From: Flavobacterium sp. LC2016-12
GTDB taxonomy: Bacteria; Bacteroidota; Bacteroidia; Flavobacteriales; Flavobacteriaceae
Assembly: GCF_015351595.1 (NCBI RefSeq)
Contig: NZ_JADKPT010000004.1
Location: 186,001-250,000 of the forward strand
DNA: 64,000 nucleotides
Direction: 5' to 3'
Positions 1 through 8,659 of this stretch are shown piece after piece (positions within the stretch are counted from its first letter, which is position 1; every line of letters begins with the position of its first letter). A program made the position numbers and the translations under genes. The notes beneath the pieces were generated by a model. That model made no database searches. It saw nothing but the letters and a program-made list of their open reading frames with translations, and was not told where the DNA came from.

Positions 1-983
1 TCTCTTATTTATTCGGTTTGCGTTGGGAAGACACTAACATTGAGGTTAACTTGTTAGATACTAACGATTTCAACACTAAAAAATACAACAACTTGTTTCC
101 AAGTGCTTTTATCAGTTATGAAATCTCAGACCAAAGCAACTTTACAGCCAGTTACAGTAAACGTTTAACGCGACCAAGAGGGCGTTTTATGAACCCTGCG
201 GTAAACTATTCTAGTAACGTTAATATCTTTCAGGGAAATCCAGACCTAGACCCCTCTTTAACAGATAAATATGATATTGGATATATCAAACGTTGGGACA
301 AAGTAACGTTTACAACTTCTGCTTATTTTGAAGACACAAAAGATGTTTTTAGCTTTGTGAGAACTCCAAATGGCGAAGAAGTTAACGGTATTCCGGTTAT
401 CCTAAGCAGACCGATCAACTTAGGGAAAGAGCAAAAATTTGGTTTTGAATTTACATTCAATTACAATCCTTACAAATGGTGGAGATTGAACAGCAACTTC
501 AATCTTTACAACGTAAAAACTACCGGATCAAATACTTATATAGACAACAATGGAAAGGAAGTTGTACAGGATCTTGATAACCAAGCGAATACTTGGTTTG
601 CCAGAATTAGTTCAAAAATAACGCTACCATACAAAATAGACTGGCAATTAAACGGCACTTATAACGGTGAACAAAAAACAGCTCAAGGTAAAAACTTAGG
701 TCAGTTTGGTATGAATACCGCTTTTAGCAAGGATGTAATGAAAGACAAAGGAACTATTGCTTTCAACATAAGCGATATTTTCAACTCAAGAATCATGAGA
801 TCATACACTTATCTTGAAAACGATACAACTAATGAAAGCCAAACCTCTTATGGTGAAATGCAATTCCGTAAACGTCAATTCAACTTATCGTTTACATATC
901 GTTTCAACAAACCTAAAAACGAAAGAGAAAAGAATGCACAGCCGAGAAACGAAGGTGACGGCGGTGGAGAATTTCAAGGATAA
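1..983 (+). CDS. Outer-membrane TonB-type beta-barrel protein, C-terminal part
   Basis: This is the 3' end of a gene that starts before the window; the frame is open to base 3 and reads SYLFGLRWEDTNIE, a typical barrel strand of TonB-dependent receptors. About 327 residues remain, with alternating aromatic strands (for example FTASYSKRLTRPRGRFMNP and GFEFTFNYNPYKWWRLN) and a last strand FNLSFTYRF. A polar, glycine-rich tail of about 25 residues follows, which is unusual because most barrels end at the final aromatic residue. It resembles the outer-membrane beta-barrel family that follows a carboxypeptidase-regulatory and plug domain in Bacteroidota. The substrate cannot be told from this part. 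Confidence 0.8.
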   Translation, partial: SYLFGLRWEDTNIEVNLLDTNDFNTKKYNNLFPSAFISYEISDQSNFTASYSKRLTRPRGRFMNPAVNYSSNVNIFQGNPDLDPSLTDKYDIGYIKRWDKVTFTTSAYFEDTKDVFSFVRTPNGEEVNGIPVILSRPINLGKEQKFGFEFTFNYNPYKWWRLNSNFNLYNVKTTGSNTYIDNNGKEVVQDLDNQANTWFARISSKITLPYKIDWQLNGTYNGEQKTAQGKNLGQFGMNTAFSKDVMKDKGTIAFNISDIFNSRIMRSYTYLENDTTNESQTSYGEMQFRKRQFNLSFTYRFNKPKNEREKNAQPRNEGDGGGEFQG

Positions 984-991
984 TATCATTT

Positions 992-1067
992 AAATTCCAA
1001 TATTAAAAATTCCAAATTCCAATGAATCAAATTACTGATCGGAATTTGGATTTTTTTATTGGAATTT
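992..1067. repeat. Large imperfect inverted repeat of AATTCC units
   Basis: Bases 992-1020 and 1041-1067 are inverted copies of each other with a few mismatches and one small indel, built from AAATTCCAA units, with a 20-base loop. A run of T follows on the plus strand, so it may end transcription of the TonB-type gene. The same unit occurs downstream of the PAS kinase near 32006-32024, which suggests a dispersed intergenic repeat. Confidence 0.6.
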
Positions 1068-1090
1068 TTTATTTTTTTAGCATAAAAAAA

Positions 1091-1113
1091 AGGACTCGTT
1101 TAAAACGGGTCCT
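1091..1113. terminator. Bidirectional hairpin terminator
   Basis: AGGAC at 1091-1095 pairs with GTCCT at 1109-1113, and the stem continues inward through CGTTT/AAACG. An A-run precedes it and a T-rich stretch follows. It sits between the converging TonB-type gene and the small membrane protein gene, so it can serve both. Confidence 0.7.
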
Positions 1114-1136
1114 TTCTTTATGAAGTCAATTTAAAA

Positions 1137-1310
1137 TTAAATTGATTGCTCTTCTTGTCTCTTTTTTGCTCTTTTCTCTTTGAACATTTCCCAGCTTGCT
1201 CCCGTAACCCAATAAGATACGAAACCAACTAAGAAAAACATCAACCAAAACCCTATAGTTAGTATGGTCAAGAAAAGTAAAAAGCCTAAGTACTGTGAAA
1301 ATTCAAACAT
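1137..1310 (-). CDS. Small membrane protein, unknown function
   Basis: A 57-residue protein starting MFEFSQYLGF. One long hydrophobic stretch or two close membrane segments (about residues 7-36) is followed by a basic, charged tail (EKRAKKRQEEQ). The open frame extends ten codons further upstream, but that start would lie inside the -7 promoter box at 1338-1345, so the ATG at 1310 fits better. I do not recognise a named family. The promoter and the terminator downstream support a real, monocistronic gene. Confidence 0.6.
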   Translation of the reverse strand: MFEFSQYLGFLLFLTILTIGFWLMFFLVGFVSYWVTGASWEMFKEKRAKKRQEEQSI

Positions 1311-1337
1311 GTTTTCCGGAATTTTTGAATGTAAGGA

Positions 1338-1368
1338 CAAATGTAAGTTTTATATTTTTCCTTAGCAA
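1338..1368 (-). promoter_or_regulatory. Bacteroidota-type promoter for the small membrane protein
   Basis: On the minus strand the box TACATTTG (1338-1345) matches TAnnTTTG and has a TTG about 20 bases upstream. It places transcription start roughly 20 bases before the ATG at 1310. Confidence 0.55.
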
Positions 1369-1699
1369 TAAAATCCAAATCAATTTTTATAAAAACACAA
1401 TTATCCGTATATTTAAACTCATTTTAAATAAGGGTTTTTTATCATTTTTATTTAACTATCTAAATCAGAAGAATATGAGTATTTTCAGGAGCTATTTCCC
1501 GCTATTCGTTACAATCTTTTATATTTTTAAAGAAAAAATATAAAAGGATTTTCACTACTATCGGGGCTAGGCATTCATTTTCAAAAAAAAATTTAAACAT
1601 TAAAGAAAAAAATCCGTTTTTAATCCGCGTTTTTACGAAGTAAATCCGTGTTATCCGCGTTCAATTTACCAGCAGCATTTTACAACAAACTATATACAA
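1346..1699. other. Gene-free stretch before fumC with ATCCGYGTT repeats
   Basis: This stretch is AT-rich and holds no convincing reading frame. From about 1611 to 1665 the unit ATCCGCGTT or ATCCGTGTT recurs (AATCCGTTTT, AATCCGCGTT, AATCCGTGTT, ATCCGCGTT). It looks like a degenerate intergenic repeat in the fumC leader. Confidence 0.5.
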
Positions 1700-3085
1700 A
1701 TGAAATACAGAATAGAAAAAGATACCATGGGCGAAGTACAAGTCCCTGCAGATAAATATTGGGGCGCTCAAACAGAACGTTCCCGCAACAATTTCAAAAT
1801 TGGACCATCGGGCTCCATGCCACCAGAAATCATTGAAGGTTTTGCGTATCTAAAAAAAGCGGCAGCTTATGCAAATTACGATCTTGGAGTTTTACCTCTT
1901 GAAAAAAGAGATGCTATTGCAGCAGTCTGTGACGAAATTTTAGAAGGAAAATTAGACGATCAATTTCCGCTTGTAATCTGGCAAACCGGTTCAGGTACAC
2001 AAAGCAATATGAACGTAAATGAAGTTATTGCTAACCGCGCTCAGGTTCTTAAAGGTTTTGAAATTGGCGAAGACGAACAATTTATAAAAGCAAATGATGA
2101 TGTGAACAAATCGCAATCCTCAAACGATACTTTCCCAACCGGAATGCACATTGCAGCTTATAAAATGGTTGTAGAAACGACTATTCCGGGAGTTGAGAAA
2201 TTACATGCAACTTTAGCAGCAAAAGCAGCCGAATTTAAGGATGTGGTAAAAATTGGCCGTACACATCTTATGGATGCAACGCCATTAACTTTAGGTCAGG
2301 AAATTTCAGGATATGCCGCTCAACTATCTTTTGGTTTAAAAGCCTTGAAAAATACTTTAGCTCATTTATCAGAAATTGCTTTAGGCGGAACTGCTGTTGG
2401 AACGGGACTCAATACGCCAAAAGGCTACGATGTAAAAGTTGCCGAATATATTGCAAAATTCACCAATCATCCTTTTGTAACGGCAGAAAATAAATTTGAA
2501 GCATTAGCAGCACATGATGCTATTGTAGAAACGCATGGCGCTCTAAAACAATTGGCTGTTTCCTTAAATAAAATCGCCAATGATGTTAGAATGTTAGCCT
2601 CAGGACCACGATCCGGGATTGGTGAAATTCATATTCCTGAAAACGAACCGGGTTCTTCCATTATGCCGGGAAAAGTAAACCCAACGCAATGCGAAGCCTT
2701 GACAATGGTTTGTGCCCAGGTTATAGGAAATGATATGGCAATTGCTATTGGCGGAATGCAGGGCCATTATGAATTAAATGTTTTCAAGCCGGTTATGGCG
2801 GCAAATTTCCTTCAGTCAGCAAGATTATTGGGAGATGCCTGTATTTCATTCGACGAGCATTGTGCTCAGGGAATCGAACCAAACTACAAACGCATCAAAG
2901 AATTAGTAGACAATTCTTTAATGTTAGTCACCGCTTTAAACACAAAAATCGGCTACTATAAAGCCGCAGAAATAGCACAAACCGCTCACAAAAACGGAAC
3001 AACTCTTAAAGAGGAAGCTGTACGTTTGGGTTATGTAACCCCAGAAGATTTTGATGCCTGGGTGAAGCCGGAAGAGATGGTTTAG
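1700..3085 (+). CDS. fumC: Class II fumarate hydratase
   Basis: Converts fumarate to malate in the citric acid cycle, as a cytoplasmic homotetramer. The length of 461 residues is usual for the class. The family signature [11 protein letters not shown] is at residues 318-328 and carries the active-site serine loop. The substrate-site stretches [13 protein letters not shown] (about 97-109) and [10 protein letters not shown] (about 187-196) are also present. The gene stands alone, with a long leader and an inverted-repeat element after it. Unlike the paralogous lyase at 17579-19027, it has no signal peptide. Confidence 0.96.
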   Translation: MKYRIEKDTMGEVQVPADKYWGAQTERSRNNFKIGPSGSMPPEIIEGFAYLKKAAAYANYDLGVLPLEKRDAIAAVCDEILEGKLDDQFPLVIWQTGSGTQSNMNVNEVIANRAQVLKGFEIGEDEQFIKANDDVNKSQSSNDTFPTGMHIAAYKMVVETTIPGVEKLHATLAAKAAEFKDVVKIGRTHLMDATPLTLGQEISGYAAQLSFGLKALKNTLAHLSEIALGGTAVGTGLNTPKGYDVKVAEYIAKFTNHPFVTAENKFEALAAHDAIVETHGALKQLAVSLNKIANDVRMLASGPRSGIGEIHIPENEPGSSIMPGKVNPTQCEALTMVCAQVIGNDMAIAIGGMQGHYELNVFKPVMAANFLQSARLLGDACISFDEHCAQGIEPNYKRIKELVDNSLMLVTALNTKIGYYKAAEIAQTAHKNGTTLKEEAVRLGYVTPEDFDAWVKPEEMV

Positions 3086-3090
3086 AAAAA

Positions 3091-3109
3091 GTTTCAGGTT
3101 TCAGGTTTC
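3091..3109. repeat. GTTTCAG tandem repeat
   Basis: GTTTCAGGTTTCAGGTTTC lies just after the fumC stop codon, and an inverted trace (CCCCTGAAACTTTAAACT) lies near 3235-3252. It is a short intergenic repeat, probably part of the larger element at 3123-3213. Confidence 0.5.
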
Positions 3110-3122
3110 GGCTTGTGTGATC

Positions 3123-3213
3123 TAACCGCAAAGTTCGCAAGGTTTTTACGCTAAGTACACAAAGTTATTTTCTTTGCGAACCTTGCGCAAAAACCTTGCG
3201 AACTTTGCGGTTA
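3123..3213. repeat. Long palindromic intergenic element
   Basis: Bases 3123-3147 and 3189-3213 are perfect 25-base inverted copies (outer end TAACCGCAAAGTTCGC). The pairing continues imperfectly inward (12 of 17 bases) to a small loop. The inner part repeats the CTTTGCGAACCTTGCG unit. It lies between converging genes and could form a strong hairpin that stops transcription from both sides. Confidence 0.8.
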
Positions 3214-3250
3214 AATTTATGTTCAAAGTAAAGCCCCCTGAAACTTTAAA

Positions 3251-4453
3251 CTATTTCCCGTCTACATAATCTTGCAAATATGCAAATCTTGGAGTTAGCT
3301 TTCCTTTATCAGTAATTTTAGCTCTTTGTAAAATTCCATCTTTATCTCCGTTAAAAAATGCCGGAATAACATGTTCCATAAATTGTTCTCCAAAACCTTC
3401 ACTTGCATCTTTTGGAATTTCGCATGGCAAATTATCAACCGCCATTACAACAATTGCTGCCGGGTGAAAAACATCAACTTCTTTATTTTCTAACGGGAAA
3501 TAACCGTAAATAGGCTCCTCAATAGTAGAAGAACGCAACGTACAGGCAATTGGTCCGTTAACATCACATGAAATATCAGCAACAACTCTTAGTTTGCAAT
3601 CACTTGCATTCAACATTTCCTGAGTTAAAATCATTGGTGCAGCATTGTCATAAAAATGACCTGCGTAATATATATCAGATACTTTCGTGAATTTTTCAAA
3701 ATCAGAAACATATGCTTCTGGATGTGAGGTAAAATCATTGAAATCTAAAACCTGTCCATCTATTCGTTTATTGTATTCTAAAACATCCAATTGCACATAA
3801 ACTGACTGCGTATAATTTTTAGTCAAATAATTATCGACAGTAACTTCTTTTACTTTAATAGCATCCAAAATCTCTTTTGCTCCACTTCCTACCTTTCCAG
3901 TTCCTGTAAGTACAAATTTTAAAGGCGGTAAAGTAATACGTTTTAATTGCGCGATTAAAGCTTCTTTTCCGGCAAGGGTTTCTGCTTTTGGCAATTTAAA
4001 CAATTCAAATTTTATTCCGAAAGCACGAATTCCGTTGTAAACACCAACCATTCCGGCGTATTTCCCAAAACCAATCAAACGACGATTTTCAGCATCCACA
4101 ATAGTTTCGTGATCGTATAAATCGATGTTTTTTTCCAAAATTGCTTTCAACAATTTTCTATTATAAGGTTGCTTTTTTATGGTATGCGAAAAAAAGAAAT
4201 AAGCCTTATTTGGAATCAAATTCTCAACAGGAACTTCTTTTACCCCAAATAAAACATCGCAATCAGCGACGTTATCTGTCACTGTTAAGCCCATACTTTT
4301 ATACTGCACATCAGTAAAAATTCGAATATCAGAACTTTCTACTTCAACAGTAGCGTCATGATAAAGCTGTTTTAATTTAGCCAATTCACTTGGTGAAAAT
4401 ACAACACGTCTATCTGGTGGGGATTTTCTTTCTTTTATAATTCCAAATTTCAT
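3251..4453 (-). CDS. NAD(P)-dependent oxidoreductase, saccharopine/alanine dehydrogenase-like
   Basis: This 400-residue protein has the two-lobe plan of the alanine dehydrogenase, transhydrogenase and LYS1-type saccharopine dehydrogenase group. The N-terminal motif KERKSPPDRRV is at about residues 7-17 and FSHTIKKQ at about 88-95. A Rossmann motif GTGKVG is at 184-189. The FSHT-KQ pattern is closer to LYS1-type enzymes than to alanine dehydrogenase. The substrate is not certain; a role in lysine or other amino-acid redox chemistry is inferred. A TATATTTG promoter box lies upstream at 4506-4513 on the minus strand. Confidence 0.75.
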   Translation of the reverse strand: MKFGIIKERKSPPDRRVVFSPSELAKLKQLYHDATVEVESSDIRIFTDVQYKSMGLTVTDNVADCDVLFGVKEVPVENLIPNKAYFFFSHTIKKQPYNRKLLKAILEKNIDLYDHETIVDAENRRLIGFGKYAGMVGVYNGIRAFGIKFELFKLPKAETLAGKEALIAQLKRITLPPLKFVLTGTGKVGSGAKEILDAIKVKEVTVDNYLTKNYTQSVYVQLDVLEYNKRIDGQVLDFNDFTSHPEAYVSDFEKFTKVSDIYYAGHFYDNAAPMILTQEMLNASDCKLRVVADISCDVNGPIACTLRSSTIEEPIYGYFPLENKEVDVFHPAAIVVMAVDNLPCEIPKDASEGFGEQFMEHVIPAFFNGDKDGILQRAKITDKGKLTPRFAYLQDYVDGK

Positions 4454-4505
4454 TTATACGAGATTAAGATAGATATTTATATAACTTTTTAGATTCAATT
4501 TGTTT

Positions 4506-4536
4506 CAAATATAACAAAATTAGTTAAAATTTTGTT
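4506..4536 (-). promoter_or_regulatory. Promoter box and 9-base inverted repeat upstream of the oxidoreductase
   Basis: TATATTTG on the minus strand (4506-4513) fits TAnnTTTG. Overlapping it is an AACAAAATT/AATTTTGTT inverted repeat (about 4513-4536), placed where a regulator could block or assist the promoter. No clear TTG element is seen. Confidence 0.4.
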
Positions 4537-4690
4537 GTTATTTTCTCTTTTTAAACATTTTTATAACGCTAATAGCTGATGTACAATCGACTAACAAAAA
4601 AAGAAGTTAAAACAATGTTAAAATCAGATTTCTGAAAGAGTCAAAAACCGAAAACATAAATATTGAATTCTATATATTTGTTTTTAAAGA

Positions 4691-5896
4691 ATGATGAAAA
4701 TGAGTCTCCTAAAAAAAACAAATATACCACAAATACTTTTCCTAATCTTAGTTTTAAGTTCATGCGGAAAAGATAAAAAAACAAGTGTTGATACCGCTTC
4801 AACAGTTGAAGATACAATGCCAAGAATGAAGCCGTTAGGTCCTGAAAAAAGAATTTCACAAGCCTATATCAATTCAGTAAAAGGGAGAATAAATCATTTT
4901 TACAATAAAAACTGGCCAAACAACAGCATGAACGGAAGCTTTCTTGTTGCCCGCAATGGTCAGATTATTTTTGAAAAATATAATGGATATGCCAACAAAA
5001 ATGAAGGCACAAAAATAACGGCAGAAACACCGGTACAAATTGCTTCTGTCAGTAAAGTATTAACTGCAACAGCGGTATTGAAATTAGTCAATGCAGGTAA
5101 ACTACAATTAGACCAGAAAGTAAATACAATCTTAAAAACTTTCCCGTACGAAGATTGTACGGTGCGAATGCTTTTAACGCATCGCAGCGGTATGCGTAAT
5201 TATGCCTATTTCACTGATCACGACAAATCGGTTTGGGACAGACATAATCAGCTTACCAATAAGGATATCTTAGATATATTGGCCACAAAAGATATTGGAC
5301 TGGAATCCAAAACCGGAACACGTTTTGGCTATTGCAATACCAATTATGCCATGCTGGCCCTTATAATCGAAAAAATCACAGGCTTAACTTATAAGCAAGC
5401 CATGTCTGAAATCATTTTCAAACCTTTAGGAATGACACACACTTATGTTTTTGACGATGACAAAGACAGAAAAACAATTGTTCCATCTTATAAAGGTAAT
5501 GGTGCCGAGATTGGTTTTGATTATCTGGATAATGTTTACGGCGATAAAAACGTATTTTCGACTGTACGCGATCTTTTAAAATTTGACAGAGCAAGAAATT
5601 CGCCTGACTTTTTGAAGCCTGCTTTATTAAAAGAAGTCTATACAGGTTACAGCAACGAGCGAAAAGGAACAAAAAATTATGGTTTAGGTATCCGAATGAT
5701 CAATTGGGAGACCGGACAAAATTTCTATTTTCATAATGGCTGGTGGCATGGTAACACCTCATCTTACATTACTTTAAAGAAGGAAAATGTTACGATTATT
5801 GCCTTGTCTAATAAAATGACCAGAAACACTTATGCGGTTCGTAAACTGGCACCAATTTTTGGAGATTATCCTTTTAATTTCAAAGACGAAGAATAA
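4691..5896 (+). CDS. Serine hydrolase, class C beta-lactamase family lipoprotein
   Basis: A 401-residue protein with a lipoprotein signal: a hydrophobic stretch ending LVLSSC with the lipid-bearing Cys at 25. The catalytic SxxK motif is SVSK at 119-122 and the second motif is Y-C-N at 214-216. A late HNGWWHG probably stands for the KTG box. The family includes class C beta-lactamases, DD-peptidases and esterases, and the sequence alone does not choose among them. HNG instead of KTG is common in the esterase and peptidase members. It should be anchored to a membrane facing the periplasm. It ends just before ssrA. Confidence 0.85.
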   Translation: MMKMSLLKKTNIPQILFLILVLSSCGKDKKTSVDTASTVEDTMPRMKPLGPEKRISQAYINSVKGRINHFYNKNWPNNSMNGSFLVARNGQIIFEKYNGYANKNEGTKITAETPVQIASVSKVLTATAVLKLVNAGKLQLDQKVNTILKTFPYEDCTVRMLLTHRSGMRNYAYFTDHDKSVWDRHNQLTNKDILDILATKDIGLESKTGTRFGYCNTNYAMLALIIEKITGLTYKQAMSEIIFKPLGMTHTYVFDDDKDRKTIVPSYKGNGAEIGFDYLDNVYGDKNVFSTVRDLLKFDRARNSPDFLKPALLKEVYTGYSNERKGTKNYGLGIRMINWETGQNFYFHNGWWHGNTSSYITLKKENVTIIALSNKMTRNTYAVRKLAPIFGDYPFNFKDEE

Positions 5897-5941
5897 TATA
5901 ATTTTAAGTGAAATTTATTATTTATCTAAGCGCAAATAGTA

Positions 5942-5949
5942 TAAATTTG
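5942..5949 (+). promoter_or_regulatory. Promoter box of ssrA
   Basis: TAAATTTG fits TAnnTTTG and lies about 14 bases before the mature tmRNA 5' end. No clear TTG element is visible upstream. Confidence 0.45.
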
Positions 5950-5962
5950 CAAACTCATTTTT

Positions 5963-6358
5963 GGGGTCGACTGGTTTTGACAGCAAGTCGAATTGGAAAG
6001 TAAGCACGTCGAGCATTGAGACCTTGCTCGTAAATATAAGATCTTACAATTTTACACGGCGAAAATAACTACGCTTTAGCTGCATAATCCGAATTATAGT
6101 AAGATTAGCCACGTCCCTATAAGATAGGGAAGCTGGATTCTCCTTGAAAGCCTTGGTTTGTGGCGGTCAGTTTAGGGGAACCGTAAAAATAAACCTAGAT
6201 TTCCATGAGCTTCGGGTGGAGATCGAAATTAAGAAGATAAGTGTTGAGTGGTTGTTCCTGACCTAGCTTAACATCGAAAATCCAATCAGGAAATAAACGT
6301 GTAGAAAGCTCTTTAGTTGCTTGTTTGGACCCGGGTTCGATTCCCGGCGACTCCACAA
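5963..6358 (+). ncRNA. ssrA: Transfer-messenger RNA (tmRNA)
   Basis: tmRNA rescues stalled ribosomes and tags the unfinished protein for degradation. The 5' end GGGGTCGACTGG pairs with the 3' end CGACTCC (6348-6354) to form the tRNA-like acceptor stem, with one G-U pair and discriminator A at 6355. CCA is not fully encoded, since CAA follows. The TTCGATTC T-loop is at 6336-6343. The tag frame starts at GGC (6058-6060) and reads GENNYALAA, ending at TAA 6085-6087. This ending in ALAA is the expected tail for proteolysis. It is a one-piece tmRNA. Confidence 0.97.
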
Positions 6359-6360
6359 AA

Positions 6361-6397
6361 AAACCGTAATTGACTAAAAAAGTCGTTACGGTTTTTT
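6361..6397. terminator. Terminator after ssrA, convergent with the glycosyltransferase gene
   Basis: AAACCGTAA (6361-6369) pairs with TTACGGTTT (6386-6394), with an inner GACT/AGTC stem and an A-rich loop. A T-run follows on the plus strand and an A-run precedes it, so it can work for both strands. Confidence 0.85.
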
Positions 6398-7828
6398 TTA
6401 TTTCTTAGTAAAACCTTTTCTGGTCATTTCCCCCCAGCCTTTGGTTCCCATAATTTTTTCTTTGTAACCAATCAAAGCGGCGTAAACTGTTAGCGGATGA
6501 AAATAAATAGGTTCTATGAAAGCTGCTATTAAAAGTTTAAAAAAATCAGTTTGTTTTGGGTATTTGTGATAAGAATACTCTTCACTATAAAGCGCTATAA
6601 CCGAAAACATAACAGCAAAAAAGTAAACAAAAAGAACCAGCAATATGAAAAAATGCCAGTTGAGTAAACCCATTATAATAAATACAAGTGTTATGACAAG
6701 ACCAATAAATTCTATTCCAGGAGCCAGGAATTCAAACAAGGTCCAGTAAGGTACACTAATCATACCCAACAATTTGTACTTAGGATTCAGAAACATTTTT
6801 TTGTGCAGACTAAGTGTTTCAATTGTTCCTCTCATCCAGCGGCTGCGCTGTTTCTTAAATATTTTAAAATCTTCAGGTGCTTCTGTCCAGCAGAGCGGGT
6901 CCGGTATGTAACTAACACCATACGGTATTTTATTTTCCAGCATATAACGGCGCATTCTCACGACCAGTTCCATATCTTCACCAACTGTTTTTGTGTTATA
7001 ACCGCCAGCCAGTAAAGCAATTTCCTTATCAAAGGCACCAAATGCACCACTTATAAGCAATAGGCCATCCAGTCTGCTCCATGCCATTCTGCCTAAAAGA
7101 AACGCTCTCAAATATTCTAAAACCTGTATTCTTGGGAGCATCTTATCCGGAATATTTACCTCAACCAAACGACCGTTTTTAATAACACACTGGTTTGCTA
7201 TCCTGACTACGCCACCAGTAGCGATAATACGTTTTCCGTAAGATTCCAGAAAAGGTTTTGCTAGCTTGAGCAACGCATCTTTGTCCAGAATACAATCAAC
7301 ATCAATACAAACCACATATTGATTCTGGGCAATATTAAGTCCGACATTAAGTGCGTCGGCTTTACCTCCATTTTCTTTATCTACAACTATCAGTTTTTTA
7401 AAAGCAGCATTTCTGGAAGCATAAATTCCTCTAACTTTTTTTGTTTCTATTTTTGGATGAATATCAAGTTCCGTCAACAGAAGATCGTACTTTTTAATCA
7501 GGATTTCCATAGAATTATCCTTACTCCCATCATTGACTACAATCACCTGGTAATTATTGTAATTAAGAGAAAGCAGCGATTTTACATTTTCTTCAATTGT
7601 AAAACCTTCGTTGTATGCAGGAGCTATTAGAGAGAGACTGGGCGCAAATTCACTTGTAAGAAGCACATCATAATCAACAAAACTATTTTTTTTAAGATAA
7701 TCTCTAAGTTCTCTGGTAGACAAGTGAGCTAGTACAAGATAAGAAGACATAATTAATACCGCATAACCAATTATAAGGATTAGATATTCCTCAAAAAACA
7801 GTGCTAATTCAGTAGTAAAAAAAGTCAT
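6398..7828 (-). CDS. Membrane glycosyltransferase family 2, polysaccharide synthase-like
   Basis: Likely polymerises a sugar chain at the inner membrane and passes it outward, as in poly-GlcNAc, cellulose or hyaluronan synthases. In the 476 residues a first membrane segment (about 13-35) precedes the GT-A domain with VNDGSKD (Asp100), the DxD metal site IDVDC (176-178), GED (283-285) and the acceptor/processivity motif QRSRW (327-331). About three to four membrane segments follow from residue 358. It is the last gene of the cluster, 11 bases after the HEAT-repeat gene. The sugar used is unknown. E. coli pairs a GT2 protein (YaiP) with YaiO, the same type of barrel found in this cluster. Confidence 0.85.
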   Translation of the reverse strand: MTFFTTELALFFEEYLILIIGYAVLIMSSYLVLAHLSTRELRDYLKKNSFVDYDVLLTSEFAPSLSLIAPAYNEGFTIEENVKSLLSLNYNNYQVIVVNDGSKDNSMEILIKKYDLLLTELDIHPKIETKKVRGIYASRNAAFKKLIVVDKENGGKADALNVGLNIAQNQYVVCIDVDCILDKDALLKLAKPFLESYGKRIIATGGVVRIANQCVIKNGRLVEVNIPDKMLPRIQVLEYLRAFLLGRMAWSRLDGLLLISGAFGAFDKEIALLAGGYNTKTVGEDMELVVRMRRYMLENKIPYGVSYIPDPLCWTEAPEDFKIFKKQRSRWMRGTIETLSLHKKMFLNPKYKLLGMISVPYWTLFEFLAPGIEFIGLVITLVFIIMGLLNWHFFILLVLFVYFFAVMFSVIALYSEEYSYHKYPKQTDFFKLLIAAFIEPIYFHPLTVYAALIGYKEKIMGTKGWGEMTRKGFTKK

Positions 7829-7839
7829 TTTTTATTCTA

Positions 7840-8658
7840 TTAAACAGTTAATAACTGAAGTACATTTTGTGCTTCGTACTTTATTAATGTATTGGGAGCA
7901 TTGGCAACCAGCTTTGTTACGTAAGGAATTTTTTGTGTCAGTTTAAGCTCTTTTATAAGCTTAAGCCCAAGTGCAATTACGGTTGTATTTTGAGATTCAA
8001 GCAATAACTCAACTCCTTTAGTGTCACCAATATCGTGCTTTTTGAAAGCATTTATGATATTGATCTGTGTCCAGTCATCAATTGGGTTTGGATGTTCTAT
8101 GAGATACGGTAGGCTTTTTGTCCCTCCAAGCTTGATAGCGGCATTTACGGCTGTGATTTTTAAAATTTTATTTCCGCCTTGAGATGCTTTTATGATCCTG
8201 TCAAAAGCGTCAGCACAATTTATTTCTGATAATTCTGTAATTCCTTTACATTTTACTTCCCACCTCAGGCTCCTGAGTTTTTTGAAGGAATCATTTATCA
8301 ACCCTGAATCTTTGTAAAACTGCTCTAGCTTTACGGCATAATTTCCTTCATAATTTTTATGAAGATTCATAATCGAATCGATCATAACTTCCCTGAAAAA
8401 GGAATTACGAAAGAGTTTACTAAAATTCACATCCGTCTTCACTTCTGAAAAAGGTACATCCTGAAAAACTACCGAAAACATCAAATTTTCAATTATTTTA
8501 TTGTACTCGGTAAGCCGTTTGTTTCTTCTAATATTTCTGCTTCGGCTACTAATAATTATTAAATAAAGAATAATAGATGTTAGGATAAACAAGCAAATTG
8601 ACAGCGTTAAAAAAGGCTCCACCCAGGTTCCGCTTTTATAAAGTTCCCACAGTTTCAT
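7840..8658 (-). CDS. Membrane-anchored HEAT-repeat protein
   Basis: A 272-residue protein with one N-terminal membrane segment (about 14-37) and a cytoplasmic-looking basic stretch SRSRNIRRNKR. The C-terminal half has regular paired helices of HEAT type (from about residue 130, e.g. NKILKITAVNAAIKLGG and LIKYEAQNVLQLL). HEAT repeats usually act as docking scaffolds. It lies one base after the YaiO-type barrel and 11 bases before the synthase. I infer that it bridges the synthase and a partner, possibly the response regulator of the same operon. No enzymatic motif is seen. Confidence 0.75.
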   Translation of the reverse strand: MKLWELYKSGTWVEPFLTLSICLFILTSIILYLIIISSRSRNIRRNKRLTEYNKIIENLMFSVVFQDVPFSEVKTDVNFSKLFRNSFFREVMIDSIMNLHKNYEGNYAVKLEQFYKDSGLINDSFKKLRSLRWEVKCKGITELSEINCADAFDRIIKASQGGNKILKITAVNAAIKLGGTKSLPYLIEHPNPIDDWTQINIINAFKKHDIGDTKGVELLLESQNTTVIALGLKLIKELKLTQKIPYVTKLVANAPNTLIKYEAQNVLQLLTV

Positions 8659-8659
8659 A

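Noticed and set aside
1295..1543. An 82-codon frame on the plus strand over the small membrane protein and its promoter
   Set aside because: It overlaps a better supported gene, has no family match and lies in AT-rich DNA with repeated TTT/AAA codons.
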